Below are positions 1-8,841 of a stretch of 64,000 nt of DNA, piece by piece. The position numbers and the translations under genes are program-made. The notes beneath the pieces are model-generated. The model searched no databases and was not told the DNA's origin. It saw nothing but the letters and a program-made list of their open reading frames with translations. Source of the stretch: Planococcus sp. MSAK28401. GTDB lineage: Bacteria; Bacillota; Bacilli; Bacillales_A; Planococcaceae. Numbering within the stretch: the stretch's first letter is position 1; every line of letters begins with the position of its first letter. The DNA is taken from positions 1,717,501-1,781,500 of the forward strand of contig NZ_JAAMTH010000001.1 of NCBI RefSeq assembly GCF_018283455.1. Reading direction: 5' to 3'.

Positions 1-303
1 CATCCTCCATTTGCAATCCGATTGAGAAAGCGAAATTTTGTATTTGTTTTACTTGAAAGAGCTACAAAATCGATTATCCCTATTTTAGCAAAATCAAGAA
101 GGTGGGAGTTTTAAATAATTTTTGAATGTAACTTAATCCTAATAAGGTACATTCAGATTTTTCATATTTTTAATTTCATTGACTTGATCAGAAGATGAAG
201 CGAAATTGAACTTGCTAGAATAAATAATACATTCAAAAGACAATTCTATAAGGTTTTAGAGACGGAATTGTGAAGTGTATATTTGGCATCTCAAGGCCAT
301 CAA
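1..303. other. left-edge region without a convincing gene
   Basis: No convincing gene is visible here. Frame 1 on the plus strand is open from base 1 to a TAA at 112-114 and could be the tail of a gene cut by the window edge, but its translation is not recognisable. The minus strand carries GGAGG at 4-8, which could be the ribosome site of a gene lying to the left. The rest is AT-rich. Confidence 0.4.
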
Positions 304-340
304 GAGAAGGAGCTTCAATTGAAGTTTCTCCTCTTTTTTG
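304..340 (+). terminator. intrinsic terminator
   Basis: A long hairpin (arms GAGAAGGAGCTTC and GAAGTTTCTCCTC, loop AATT) is followed by a run of six T. No gene in the window precedes it on the plus strand, so it probably serves one off the left edge or now lost. Confidence 0.75.
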
Positions 341-557
341 TTTGTAGTAGTATACTTTTATAGACAGTTTGGTTTTTGTATCTATCTATCGATCGTTTGA
401 AGTTCTAAGTATATTTACTGTAAGTGTATCGCTTCCAATAATATAAGATAAAAACAGCCCTAGCACAATTTAAGGGAAGTTATTCGGTAGAGACTAGAAA
501 TCGACTTTCATTTTTTAAAACCCTTGTCAGCTTAAAAAGTAGTTGTCAACAGTAACT
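341..557. other. intergenic, nothing recognised
   Basis: AT-rich sequence between the terminator and the 3' end of the minus-strand gene at 558. No reading frame with a ribosome site, repeat or RNA fold was recognised. Confidence 0.4.
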
Positions 558-839
558 TTATTCATTTGCTTGCTTAAGCCATTTAGTATCTCTATCAACT
601 CTTTCTGCTTTCCAACCAATCGATAAATCAGATAATGACCAAAGAGAACTATCTACCCTTAAAATTTCTTCGATCGTAACTATTCTGGCATTGTCTATAT
701 CAAGTTCATCAGAACCATCGAGAAATTGCCACATTCCATCTTCTTCATCACGTGATACATATAATACGGGCTTTTTTCCATCCAATATTTCTTTCAGTGT
801 AATAACCATCGTGTTGGGAAAATCATTAAACTCACTCAT
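558..839 (-). CDS. small DUF2185-like (possible immunity) protein
   Basis: This encodes a small acidic soluble protein of 93 residues. The start at 839 is chosen over the upstream ATG at 854 because GGAGAG lies at a workable distance before it. The stretch KPVLYVSRDEEDGMWQFLDG resembles the core of DUF2185 (Imm33-type) proteins, in which a basic/acidic turn leads to an aromatic residue and a DG pair. Those proteins occur beside polymorphic toxins or singly in Bacillales. No toxin gene is adjacent. The assignment rests on a remembered motif pattern; an uncharacterised small protein is the safe reading. Confidence 0.6.
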   Translation of the reverse strand: MSEFNDFPNTMVITLKEILDGKKPVLYVSRDEEDGMWQFLDGSDELDIDNARIVTIEEILRVDSSLWSLSDLSIGWKAERVDRDTKWLKQANE

Positions 840-980
840 AGGAACACTCTCCATTATATATTTAAATGTAATTATCTCATTGTTTTAATGAGATAATCTG
901 GCGTATATTTAGTTATGAAAAAGTCGACTACTTAACAGCTAAAAAGCTTAAAATGATTTTAACCAGCAAAGAAAAAAGAA

Positions 981-1124
981 ATGTTTTCTCTTTTTCAAGA
1001 AGATAAGAGCGCTTTTGCTCTCAACAATACTGCTGATTTGAAAGATGGAGATATTACGAATATGTTTAGAGGATTTGTTGTTATATATATTGTATATGAA
1101 CCATGGTTAAATACCAGCAGATAA
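981..1124 (+). CDS. possible 47-residue ORF, unknown
   Basis: An ATG-initiated frame of 47 codons runs from 981 to a TAA at 1122-1124, just before the leucine-rich-repeat gene. The first half (MFSLFQEDKSAFALNNTADL) has protein-like composition. The ribosome site is poor (AAAGAA only), and the C-terminus runs into what looks like AT-rich intergenic sequence. It may be the remnant of a longer gene or a chance frame. Confidence 0.2.
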   Translation: MFSLFQEDKSAFALNNTADLKDGDITNMFRGFVVIYIVYEPWLNTSR

Positions 1125-1144
1125 AAGATCATTAAGGGGTGCTT

Positions 1145-2383
1145 ATGAAGAAGAGTAAAGTTCTTATAAGAAATGGTAAAAATGGAGCCACAGTACTAAT
1201 TGGCAAACATAATTTACAAGAATCTATTCATTATATCCAAGCACATCAGATTACAAATATTGAAATTACCTATCGTTATGACAAAGTACAAATAGACTTC
1301 TTGAGTGAATGTCCAGGTATTGAAAATATAATACTAGAAGGGCAAAGTGTGGAGAATTTTGAAGGAGCCTATCACTTGAAAGGTCTCAGAACTTTAATAA
1401 TTAATGATGCTTCCCTTGCCTTAAAAATTGATCTTAGCCAATTAACTTCTTTGGAAGAGATTTTCGGCAAATTACCTCCCAAAACCTTAGCAATTGAAAG
1501 TCTGATCAATTTAAAGAAAATGATGATATGGGGTTACGAGTCAAAAGAGCAAAACTTGAAAGAGTTCGCAGGTTTTAAAAATCTTGTGCATCTTGAGCTC
1601 ATTAATTCTAATATTATTTCTTTAGAAGGAATACAGGAATTGAAGATGCTGAATTTTCTAGGACTATCCAGAATGAAAGGCTTAACAGATATTGAAGCGA
1701 TACAGCATCTAACGGAAAACCTGACAAAATTACAAATACATTTGGTCAAAAATATACAAGACTTTTCTCCAATTGAAAAGCTTCGAATGCTCGAGTATTT
1801 GAGTTTAAATTCCTGTGGGGATATTCCATCTATTCGGTTTACAAAGCATCTTCACAACTTAAAAACTTTAATTTTTGAAGATTCCAATGTCGTTGATGGG
1901 GATGTCTCTCCCTGTGTAGGGTTGGAGCATGTTTATTTTACAGATAATAAGCACTACTCCCACGGGCTAAAAGAGGTGATTTCTACTCCTGACGGTTCCT
2001 CACTTATAGAGAGCATAGTAGAGAAAAAGACTAAACCGGATCTAAAAAATAAAGACGGGAAAGAACATCTAATGCTTACGCAAAAGTGGATAATGAGGAT
2101 GGGCGATGGAGACGATCAATTTACAGAAGAAAACATAGCTGAAACAGAAATAGTTCTCCAAAGCTATGCGGATGAAGTTTCTCGTCTTGAAGAACCGTTT
2201 GATGAAAATATCTTTGAAAAGGTAAAGCAAACAGTACTCTATTTAAATACGTTAAATGAAAAACATGACTTTTTTATTGAGACATTGGAGCGAGAGGAAC
2301 TTGTTACTTTCATCATAGAAAAAGCAAAGCAAGCGGGGTTGGATATAAAGGAAGACATTACAGAAAGATGGCGCGAATGGTAA
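1145..2383 (+). CDS. leucine-rich repeat protein
   Basis: A 412-residue cytoplasmic-type protein without signal peptide. From about residue 70 to 270 it carries irregular leucine-rich repeats of roughly 22 residues (for example LVHLELINSNIISLEGIQEL and LEYLSLNSC), of the type usually used for protein binding. The last 130 residues are charged, helical and unlike LRRs. ATG 1145 is chosen because AAGGGG at 1134-1139 sits five bases before it; GTG 1139 would overlap that site. A second, shorter LRR protein lies at 4491-5324, so this may be a lineage-specific family. The binding partner is unknown. Confidence 0.85.
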   Translation: MKKSKVLIRNGKNGATVLIGKHNLQESIHYIQAHQITNIEITYRYDKVQIDFLSECPGIENIILEGQSVENFEGAYHLKGLRTLIINDASLALKIDLSQLTSLEEIFGKLPPKTLAIESLINLKKMMIWGYESKEQNLKEFAGFKNLVHLELINSNIISLEGIQELKMLNFLGLSRMKGLTDIEAIQHLTENLTKLQIHLVKNIQDFSPIEKLRMLEYLSLNSCGDIPSIRFTKHLHNLKTLIFEDSNVVDGDVSPCVGLEHVYFTDNKHYSHGLKEVISTPDGSSLIESIVEKKTKPDLKNKDGKEHLMLTQKWIMRMGDGDDQFTEENIAETEIVLQSYADEVSRLEEPFDENIFEKVKQTVLYLNTLNEKHDFFIETLEREELVTFIIEKAKQAGLDIKEDITERWREW

Positions 2384-2589
2384 ATTGAAAATACACAATT
2401 TCACAGACTCTGAAATTCATATTAGAAAATTGAAAGATTAAAGTTTTGATTAAGCCGTCTTGAAACTAAGTCTACATATCATCAGGCTATCGGTAGAAAA
2501 GGGGTATAATCAAAGAATGACGATCTTAAAGTTAGAATACAATTTCTAAGTAACAAGTGATGAAAAGTATGAACAATTTGGAGTTGGAT
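2384..2589. other. intergenic with a TATAAT element
   Basis: About 200 bases before the beta-helix gene. A perfect TATAAT occurs near 2507, but no good -35 element was found 16-18 bases upstream. Otherwise featureless. Confidence 0.3.
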
Positions 2590-3948
2590 ATGAAAAGACT
2601 ACTAATGGTTTGCGGCATTGCAGTTTGTATTCTACTATTCGGTATATTCTACATGAATGAAGGGCAGCGTGAGGAAATCTATGTAGCAGTAGATGGAAGT
2701 GACGGAAACAATGGATCAAAAACAGAACCGTTTCGCACCCTAAAAAAAGCATCCTCTGTCGCTGTAGCAGGTACAACTGTCTATATCCGCGAAGGAGTTT
2801 ATAAGGAAAAACTCGTCGTCCAGCATGACGGAGAGGTTTTTAATGAAGTCATTTTTAAGCCGTATAATAAGGAAATGGTCATTCTAAGTGGAGAAGATAT
2901 AAAAAGTGAAGAGGGCGATACTTCAATTGTTACGCTTGAAGATAAAAGTCATATAACTATTGAAGGATTGATTATAAAAGATTTAAGAACCGACTTAGAA
3001 AATGAAACGGTTATGGGGATTTTGGTAACTGGTTCCGGAAATCACATTACGCTGAAGGACAACCATGTGCAGCAGATTGAAACTCATTCAAAAAACGGGA
3101 ATGGTCACGGCATTGCAGTATACGGAACCGATTCCATAAAAAATATGACAATTGTAAACAATATCTTAGAAAATTTAAAGCTGGGAGCAAGTGAAGCGCT
3201 TGTACTAAATGGCAATGTAAGCGATTTTGATATAAGCCAAAACATTGTGCGCAGTAGTGACAATATCGGAATCGATTTGATCGGTTATGAAGGTGTTTCT
3301 TCTGATGAAAGAGTGGATTTTGTGCGCAATGGAGTAGTTTCCAAAAATACGATCCACAACATTTCCACTTTTGATAATCCGGCATACGGCAAAGAGTATA
3401 ATGCTGGAGGCATTTATGTAGATGGCGGAAAAAATATAAAAATTGAAGAAAATATTGTATATCACAGTGATATTGGCATCGAAGCGACTTCCGAGCACAA
3501 AGGAAAGTATGCTGAGAACATCGAAATTGTAAACAATAAAATTTACGAGAACTTTTTCACAGGCATATCAATTGGCGGCTACGATGAGGAGCGAGGGGGC
3601 ACTCGAAATTCGACCATCTCTCAAAATCTGTTGTATCAGAATGACACCATGGGATTGGGTGGAGGACAGCTTTTGATTCAGCATGACGCAGAATTTAATG
3701 CAATTGAGGAAAACACCTTCATTGCTGGACCTTCACGGATATTTATAGCAAACTACTTTTTAACCAGCAACCACAACGAAATGAACCAGAATCTATTTCA
3801 TAAAGATAGAGGCAAAGAAGGAGTTTGGATTTGGGAAGACGAAGAAACCACTTCATTCTCAGATTTCAAATCAGTGTCTGAAAGTGACGAAAAGTCGAGG
3901 TACCTAGACTCTGGTTATACCCATTCAAAAACGTTTGAACTCAACTAG
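2590..3948 (+). CDS. membrane-anchored parallel beta-helix protein
   Basis: A 452-residue protein with an N-terminal hydrophobic segment (residues about 3-20) that should anchor or export it. The extracellular part begins with a YVAVDGSDGNNGS motif followed by PFRTLKKA, the usual entry of right-handed beta-helix proteins of the pectate-lyase/DUF1565 type. Repeated turns with stacked N and I residues (IVNN, ISQN, IEEN) then run to about residue 410. Such folds act on or bind polysaccharides; no catalytic set was recognised. ATG 2590 has GGAG six bases upstream; the GTG at 2557 lacks one. It stands alone, followed by its own terminator. Confidence 0.85.
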   Translation: MKRLLMVCGIAVCILLFGIFYMNEGQREEIYVAVDGSDGNNGSKTEPFRTLKKASSVAVAGTTVYIREGVYKEKLVVQHDGEVFNEVIFKPYNKEMVILSGEDIKSEEGDTSIVTLEDKSHITIEGLIIKDLRTDLENETVMGILVTGSGNHITLKDNHVQQIETHSKNGNGHGIAVYGTDSIKNMTIVNNILENLKLGASEALVLNGNVSDFDISQNIVRSSDNIGIDLIGYEGVSSDERVDFVRNGVVSKNTIHNISTFDNPAYGKEYNAGGIYVDGGKNIKIEENIVYHSDIGIEATSEHKGKYAENIEIVNNKIYENFFTGISIGGYDEERGGTRNSTISQNLLYQNDTMGLGGGQLLIQHDAEFNAIEENTFIAGPSRIFIANYFLTSNHNEMNQNLFHKDRGKEGVWIWEDEETTSFSDFKSVSESDEKSRYLDSGYTHSKTFELN

Positions 3949-4016
3949 TAAGCAAACTTACTAATAGAGATTCCCTCTCGAAAAGATTATTGTCATATGA
4001 ATCAGTGTTATTAATT

Positions 4017-4058
4017 AAGGAGAAAGAGTGCTAAACGAGCATAATCTTTCTCCTTTTG
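4017..4058 (+). terminator. intrinsic terminator of the beta-helix gene
   Basis: An 11-bp stem (AAGGAGAAAGA with TCTTTCTCCTT) is followed by TTG and more T-rich sequence. It lies about 70 bases after the stop of the beta-helix gene. Confidence 0.7.
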
Positions 4059-4200
4059 TTCGTTTATGTATACTTTTACGTACGGTTTTAATGTTAATAC
4101 AAAAAATTCAGAACATATTGGTATATTTTGGTATAATACATATGAAACCAGACTGACAATTTATATAAGAAGACAACTTGAAAAATAGGGGAGGAATAAA

Positions 4201-4449
4201 ATGAACAAATTCGGTTTATTGTCTCTACTAATGTTTGGTATAAATGTCGCTGCATTCTTTGTTATGAGAGGACCAGATGGAGATGTTTATTTAGGAATAA
4301 TAGTATTAAGCGTCCTTTCAGTTATTGGCCTGGTATTTGCAGCATTATCCAAACAATTGCTATGGACGATTCTAGGTATCGGCGTAAATTTGATCCCATT
4401 AATTTTTGCCTCTCTACTGTTACTCGCAATGGGAATAAGTGAGCCTTAA
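4201..4449 (+). CDS. small membrane protein, unknown
   Basis: An 82-residue hydrophobic protein with three predicted membrane segments (about residues 3-20, 28-45 and 50-76) separated by short loops such as MRGPDGDVY. The start is well supported by GGGAGG a few bases upstream. The sequence resembles the many short multi-pass hypotheticals of Bacilli; no named family was recognised. It lies 41 bases before the second LRR gene and may share its transcript. Confidence 0.75.
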   Translation: MNKFGLLSLLMFGINVAAFFVMRGPDGDVYLGIIVLSVLSVIGLVFAALSKQLLWTILGIGVNLIPLIFASLLLLAMGISEP

Positions 4450-4490
4450 AAAATTAGATGAAACAAACAAATCTGTAAAAGGGGATAAAT

Positions 4491-5324
4491 ATGAATTACT
4501 TTGATAAAGACCCTCAGTATTTGTTCAGGATCGATAACCGTCCTGTCGAAATTGAAGATCTTAACGACATAGATCAGAGTTCCGAAGAAATAGTGATATA
4601 TGGAAAAACCAAAGGGATAGACTTGTTGGCTTCTTTTTCACACTTAAAAAAGTTATGGATTTGTTCCGTCAATCAACAAGAATTTGATCAGATTCTAAGC
4701 CAAGTCAACCCAGAAATGTTGTCCGTCTACAATATGCGAGTAGAAAATCTGTCTCTTCTCAGCACTTTATCGAATCTGCAAACACTGAGTCTAGAGTGGA
4801 ACACGAAAGCCTCAAGTTTATGGGATGTATCAAAAAACACGTATCTCAATGCATTGTCTATTGAAGGGTTCTCTAAAATCAGGGATATTGAGCCTCTGAT
4901 GCAAGGCAATAAAATCGAATATCTGAATTTACAGGGAGACCAAAATAACACGCTTAAAATACAAACTCTTGAGCCGTTAAAATACTTACAACAGCTAAAA
5001 TATTTGGGACTATCATTTATTAAGGTGGAAGATGAGTCATTAAAACCAATTTCGTATTTAAAAGGGCTCAAAGTACTTGCCATTTCAAATCAGTTTCCAA
5101 CCGAAGAGTATGCAAAACTGTCTGTGGATTTGCCTGAGACGAAGTGTAGTAAATTCGCTGCTTACGAACGATTGCATCAGGCTATAAGTGGCATGAATAT
5201 AATGGTAGTAGGAAAACGCAAGCCTAACTTAAACTTACAGAAAGACGCTGAAAAAGTTAAAAAGTATGAAAACCAATTCAAAGAGTTGCAAAAGGCTTAT
5301 AAAAAAGTAAATAAAATAGGATAG
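4491..5324 (+). CDS. leucine-rich repeat protein
   Basis: A 277-residue soluble protein with leucine-rich repeats from about residue 40 to 200 (LSLLSTLSNLQTLSLEW, IEYLNLQGD, LKYLGLSFIKV) and a lysine-rich, probably coiled-coil tail after residue 215. AAAAGGGG precedes the ATG. It shares its general plan (LRR core plus charged helical tail) with the 412-residue protein at 1145-2383, and the two are probably distant paralogues. A protein-interaction role is inferred; the partner is unknown. Confidence 0.8.
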   Translation: MNYFDKDPQYLFRIDNRPVEIEDLNDIDQSSEEIVIYGKTKGIDLLASFSHLKKLWICSVNQQEFDQILSQVNPEMLSVYNMRVENLSLLSTLSNLQTLSLEWNTKASSLWDVSKNTYLNALSIEGFSKIRDIEPLMQGNKIEYLNLQGDQNNTLKIQTLEPLKYLQQLKYLGLSFIKVEDESLKPISYLKGLKVLAISNQFPTEEYAKLSVDLPETKCSKFAAYERLHQAISGMNIMVVGKRKPNLNLQKDAEKVKKYENQFKELQKAYKKVNKIG

Positions 5325-5589
5325 TGAAGTCTGTATATTTTTTCTCATATAAGCAACTCTTATTAAGAAATGAATCTCACATAATGTTAATCGTTATACA
5401 TTCAAATTCGTCATTATTTAAGAAGACATGTAAATGAATGAGGTGTTATTTAGGAGTTAGCAAAATGGAATTGGTTTTTAGTCGTCATCGGTAAGGAGTA
5501 CATTTATTTTTGAGGATTCACAATAAGTCATCTCCTATAAATGATAATTAAGTTTCATGTCTAGACCTGAAACAAGGAGGAACGGGAAG
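5325..5589. other. intergenic, nothing recognised
   Basis: AT-rich spacer between the LRR gene and the lipoprotein gene. No hairpin with a T-run or clear promoter pair was identified. Confidence 0.35.
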
Positions 5590-6078
5590 ATGAAAGCCAA
5601 ATTATTATTATGGATGTTGGTTATTTTTGTCACAGTTGGCTGTTCTTCAGAAAAGGAAGTTATTAGGCATGAAGAAAGCAATAGTACTTCTGCGGAAAAT
5701 AGAAAAGATATATCTCAAAAACCACCCAGCTTAAAAGTAAATGTAAACGGAGAAGAATTTTTTGCTGCTACAAACGGCTATTCGTGGAGTTATTTTGATG
5801 AAAAAGAAAAGAGCATGGCCGGTATAGAGGCTGAGGTTGTACCTGTTTCTGATTTAATCGGGAACCGGATAGGTCCTGCCGTAAATTCGGATACGTCTAT
5901 TGAACTTAAGTTTGAAGAAGAACCGATCTCTTACGAGGTATATGTGTTGGGATCTCCCCCTCATAACAGGGGGACTGACGTAGATGTAGGGAAACAAACC
6001 GGGAGGACTATATATGAAGTTAAAGCCACTTGGGAACAAGGAACTGGATACTATATTTTCCCTTTAACGATTGAATAG
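5590..6078 (+). CDS. putative lipoprotein, unknown
   Basis: A 162-residue protein with a lipoprotein signal: a Lys-containing start, a hydrophobic core, and a lipobox ending VGCSS with Cys at about residue 18. A Ser/Glu-rich linker leads into a folded part with aromatic motifs (NGYSWSYFDEKE) and a final beta-rich segment ending TGYYIFPLTIE. That arrangement resembles small extracellular immunoglobulin-like domains of Bacillus lipoproteins. ATG 5590 is chosen because AAGGAGG lies just upstream and the longer frame adds residues before the signal peptide. No specific function is recognised. The IS256 element begins 130 bases downstream. Confidence 0.75.
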   Translation: MKAKLLLWMLVIFVTVGCSSEKEVIRHEESNSTSAENRKDISQKPPSLKVNVNGEEFFAATNGYSWSYFDEKEKSMAGIEAEVVPVSDLIGNRIGPAVNSDTSIELKFEEEPISYEVYVLGSPPHNRGTDVDVGKQTGRTIYEVKATWEQGTGYYIFPLTIE

Positions 6079-6208
6079 ACTCTTTTACCGTCACTTTACA
6101 CCTCGCTATAGATATTCTTTACTTTTCACAAAAAATTTTTAAGTAACTGTACATAATTTATTTTTTCGAAAAATTTGTAGTAGGAAGAAGGGAGAGCGTA
6201 AAATATCT

Positions 6209-7515
6209 TGTGTAAATGAATAAATAGAAAAAGGAAGACCTTTTCTTGTAGAATTAAGTCACCACAACCAATTCACAGAAAAGAGGCCTTCCCTATGACT
6301 CAGTTTACAACAGATATTATGCAAGCTCTAGTAAAAAAAGAAGACATCTCCGAAGTTTTTCGCCAACATTTGGAGACGGCGGTGAATACACTTCTTCAAA
6401 CGGAACTAACAGCGTTCCTGGATTACGAAAAATACGATCGCCTCGGGTTTAATTCGGGCAATTCGCGGAACGGCGCCTACACGCGGACACTCCATACGGA
6501 GTATGGGGATTTAGAGCTTTCGATGCCACGGGACCGGAACGGCGAATTCAACCAACAGACGGTCGCTCCGTACAAGCGCTCAAACGATACGCTGGAAGCC
6601 TTCGTTATTCATATGTTCCAAAAAGGCGTGACCATGTCCGAGATTTCGGACCTGATCGAGAAAATGTACGGCCATCATTACACGCCACAAACCATTTCCA
6701 ATATGACGAAAGTCATGAGCGAACAGGTCGAGGCGTTTAAATCTCGTCCGTTAGAGCAGCGCTACGCTTGTGTCTATCTGGATGCAACTTACATTACCCT
6801 CAAGCGCGATACGGTCTCGAAGGAAGCCGTCTATATTACGATTGGCATCCGAGAGGACGGCTCAAAAGAAGTGTTGGCCTATACAGTGGCACCTACGGAA
6901 TCCGCATTTGTTTGGGATGAAGTCCTGTTGGACTTGAAAGAGCGCGGTGTCGAAGAGGTGCTTTTGTTTATCTCCGACGGCTTAAAAGGCATCACCGATC
7001 GCATCTTCTCGGTCTTTCCCGATGCTCAATATCAGGCGTGCTGCGTCCACTTGTCGCGCGGGATCCGCCACAAAGTTCGCGTTACCGATCGCAAGGAGAT
7101 TCTGGATGATTTCAAATCGGTCTACCGGGCAGAGAACCGAGAACTGGGTGAAAAAGCGTTGAAAGCCTTTGTCGATAAATGGAAAACGGCCTATCCCAAA
7201 GTGGCGAAATCGTTGGAAGCGAATCCCTATATTTTCACTTTCTACAGCTTCCCAAAATCCATTTGGCGAAGCATCTATTCAACGAACCTGATCGAATCGT
7301 TCAACAAGAACGTAAAGAAATACAGCAAGCGCAAGGAGCAATTTCCGAACGAAGATTCCTTGGATCGCTTCCTGATTTCCCAGTTCGAAATCTATAACCA
7401 GAACTTCTCCACCCGTTGCCATATTGGATTCGATCAAGCTCGTGCAGAGCTGACTGAGATGTTCAAGCAAACCTAATCGATATACATACAAGAAAAGGAT
7501 TTACTTATTTACACA
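6209..7515 (+). mobile_element. IS256-family insertion sequence
   Basis: A 1,307-bp element with imperfect terminal inverted repeats: TGTGTAAATGAATAAAT at 6209-6225, and at 7499-7515 the complement of TGTGTAAATAAGTAAAT. It holds one intact transposase gene. The flanking octamers (AAATATCT on the left, TAATTATT on the right) do not match, so no target duplication is visible. This suggests flanking change since insertion, or that the true ends lie a few bases off. Size and layout fit the IS256 family. Confidence 0.8.
6295..7476 (+). CDS. IS256-family (Mutator-type) transposase
   Basis: A 393-residue DDE transposase that moves the surrounding element. The N-terminal part has the family sequence LDYEKYDRLGFNSGNSRNG, and the catalytic domain has VYLDATYITLKRD (first Asp), LLFISDGLKGI (second Asp) and NLIESFNKNVKK (Glu). 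The CCVHLSRGIRHKV segment with Cys-His-Arg is also typical. Length is normal for the family and the frame is intact, so the element may be active. GC content is higher than in the surrounding accessory genes, consistent with separate origin. Confidence 0.95.
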   Translation: MTQFTTDIMQALVKKEDISEVFRQHLETAVNTLLQTELTAFLDYEKYDRLGFNSGNSRNGAYTRTLHTEYGDLELSMPRDRNGEFNQQTVAPYKRSNDTLEAFVIHMFQKGVTMSEISDLIEKMYGHHYTPQTISNMTKVMSEQVEAFKSRPLEQRYACVYLDATYITLKRDTVSKEAVYITIGIREDGSKEVLAYTVAPTESAFVWDEVLLDLKERGVEEVLLFISDGLKGITDRIFSVFPDAQYQACCVHLSRGIRHKVRVTDRKEILDDFKSVYRAENRELGEKALKAFVDKWKTAYPKVAKSLEANPYIFTFYSFPKSIWRSIYSTNLIESFNKNVKKYSKRKEQFPNEDSLDRFLISQFEIYNQNFSTRCHIGFDQARAELTEMFKQT

Positions 7516-7553
7516 TAATTATTGACGGTCTCGAAGAAGGAGGTGGAAGGTTT

Positions 7554-7760
7554 TTGAGGGAATATGGTATTGGTTTTGCCTTATCTTTTGTAGTTTTGCT
7601 TCTTCTCCTGATTTTGAATGCACAGCTTTATCACAATGTGATGCCATTGAATGCTCCCATCATCTTCTTGACGCTTCATGTAATGATCTACAGGTACCTT
7701 AAGCGAAGACCACACCTCTCTTCTCTTTGTTCCAGACTCTGGAAAGATTCTCGAACTTAA
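7554..7760 (+). CDS. possible small membrane protein
   Basis: A 68-residue frame with TTG start preceded by a strong GGAGGTGG site. The first 50 residues are hydrophobic (two membrane segments), and the tail is basic with no obvious fold (RRPHLSSLCSRLW). It starts 38 bases after the IS256 right end. The basic tail may be read-through into decayed sequence, so the gene may be truncated. Confidence 0.4.
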   Translation: MREYGIGFALSFVVLLLLLILNAQLYHNVMPLNAPIIFLTLHVMIYRYLKRRPHLSSLCSRLWKDSRT

Positions 7761-7800
7761 CCATTGAAGAAAACCCTTTAATACTCTTTTAATTAATATA

Positions 7801-8100
7801 TTGCAGCTTATGGTAAGGCAAGAAGGTACGAGGAAAAGCTCGCTGCCTTTTGGTTTCGGCATGAGTACTTTTACGAACGTTAAAAATAACGCTTAACGAT
7901 CACCTAAGGATGAGCTGGGTGGCCGTGTGCTCTCTTTGTGGGGTAATCACTTTTTCGAATATTATTTAGCGCTCGATTCAAATCTTTCGATTAACAAATA
8001 TTGTTTTTCGGAGCTGCATACGTCAGAAGCTTTTACCCGTTATACGAGTAAGCTGTTTGCGAAGACGGTAGTAGCAGAAGAAAATTTGATGCAGTTTTAA
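7801..8100 (+). pseudogene. decayed gene remnant, family unknown
   Basis: Two coding-like stretches lie in different frames. About 7809-7883 reads YGKARRYEEKLAAFWFRHEY and then a stop. Then 7897-8100 reads a 67-codon segment including VLSLWGNHFFEYYLALDSN and FTRYTSKLFAKTVVAEENL, ending in TAA. Neither has a start codon with a ribosome site. The composition (aromatic, well-mixed) looks like genuine protein, so this is probably the frameshifted C-terminal half of a lost gene. No family was recognised. Confidence 0.45.
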
Positions 8101-8231
8101 TGAAAAATAACAAGTTATGAAGATTTCTAAACTGGATAAAATTTTCCGGTTCTGAGTAGAACTTTTCCATTCAAAATTTCAAAGTTTTAAGAACACATTC
8201 AGAGATTCATAAATCAGAGTGGGGGATATTA

Positions 8232-8756
8232 ATGGACAACTGGACTCCTTTATCAAATCAAGAGTATGACCGGATTTGGAGCAGGATTTATAGAGACATC
8301 AAATTTAAACCAAGTATGTCTATCTTTCCTTCATTTCAGTTGCCAACTCCCTTTATAAGCTATGATATTTCAGAGTATCTTATAGATTCAAGAGACTTAG
8401 ATGCTGGTAGCACTGAATTTTCAGTGGATCTGGATGCTTACGATAACCTTGAAGAAAAAGCATTAGATGCATTCAAAGAGCTCACATTAGTTGGCGAGTG
8501 TATGCTAGCACTCAACTGGAAACATGAATGTTATTGGGTAAATCCGCGTTTGGAATTCGTAAAAAATGAATTCGGGGAATGGACAATACCGATCTTTCCA
8601 AATGGGGATTACTATTTCTTTATTGAGAAAGATTTTAAATGGGGCTATTTGGGGCACCCTTGGGAAAAAAGCATAACTGTATTCGGAAAAGAACTCATTA
8701 ATGCTTTTGATAAGCACAAGCCAAGAAAGTTTCATACGATTTTAAGACAAGGCTGA
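8232..8756 (+). CDS. DUF2716 family protein
   Basis: A 174-residue soluble protein. It has the pattern I associate with DUF2716: an N-terminal WTPLSNQEYDRIWSRIY, a central LALNWKHECYWVNPR, then IPIFPNGDYYFFIEKDF and a final GYLGHPWEKSITVFG. The family is common as single genes in Bacillus and relatives and its role is unknown; aromatic, surface-active immunity-like functions have been suggested by context only. GGGGG precedes the ATG. No toxin gene is adjacent. Confidence 0.8.
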   Translation: MDNWTPLSNQEYDRIWSRIYRDIKFKPSMSIFPSFQLPTPFISYDISEYLIDSRDLDAGSTEFSVDLDAYDNLEEKALDAFKELTLVGECMLALNWKHECYWVNPRLEFVKNEFGEWTIPIFPNGDYYFFIEKDFKWGYLGHPWEKSITVFGKELINAFDKHKPRKFHTILRQG

Positions 8757-8841
8757 TTCGTAGTCGACTGCGACTTAATCTGAATTAAGATTTATTCGAT
8801 CATAAAAGAACCAAATGTTTTAAGCGGAAGGAGGGAATAGC

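Noticed and set aside
1-114. Open frame at the left edge
   Set aside because: Could be the end of a gene but only 37 codons and nothing recognisable; not called.
691-888. 65-codon plus-strand frame
   Set aside because: Antisense to the DUF2185-like gene and rich in Ser and Ile; no ribosome site.
6209-7515. Target duplication of the IS256 element
   Set aside because: The flanking eight bases do not match on the two sides.
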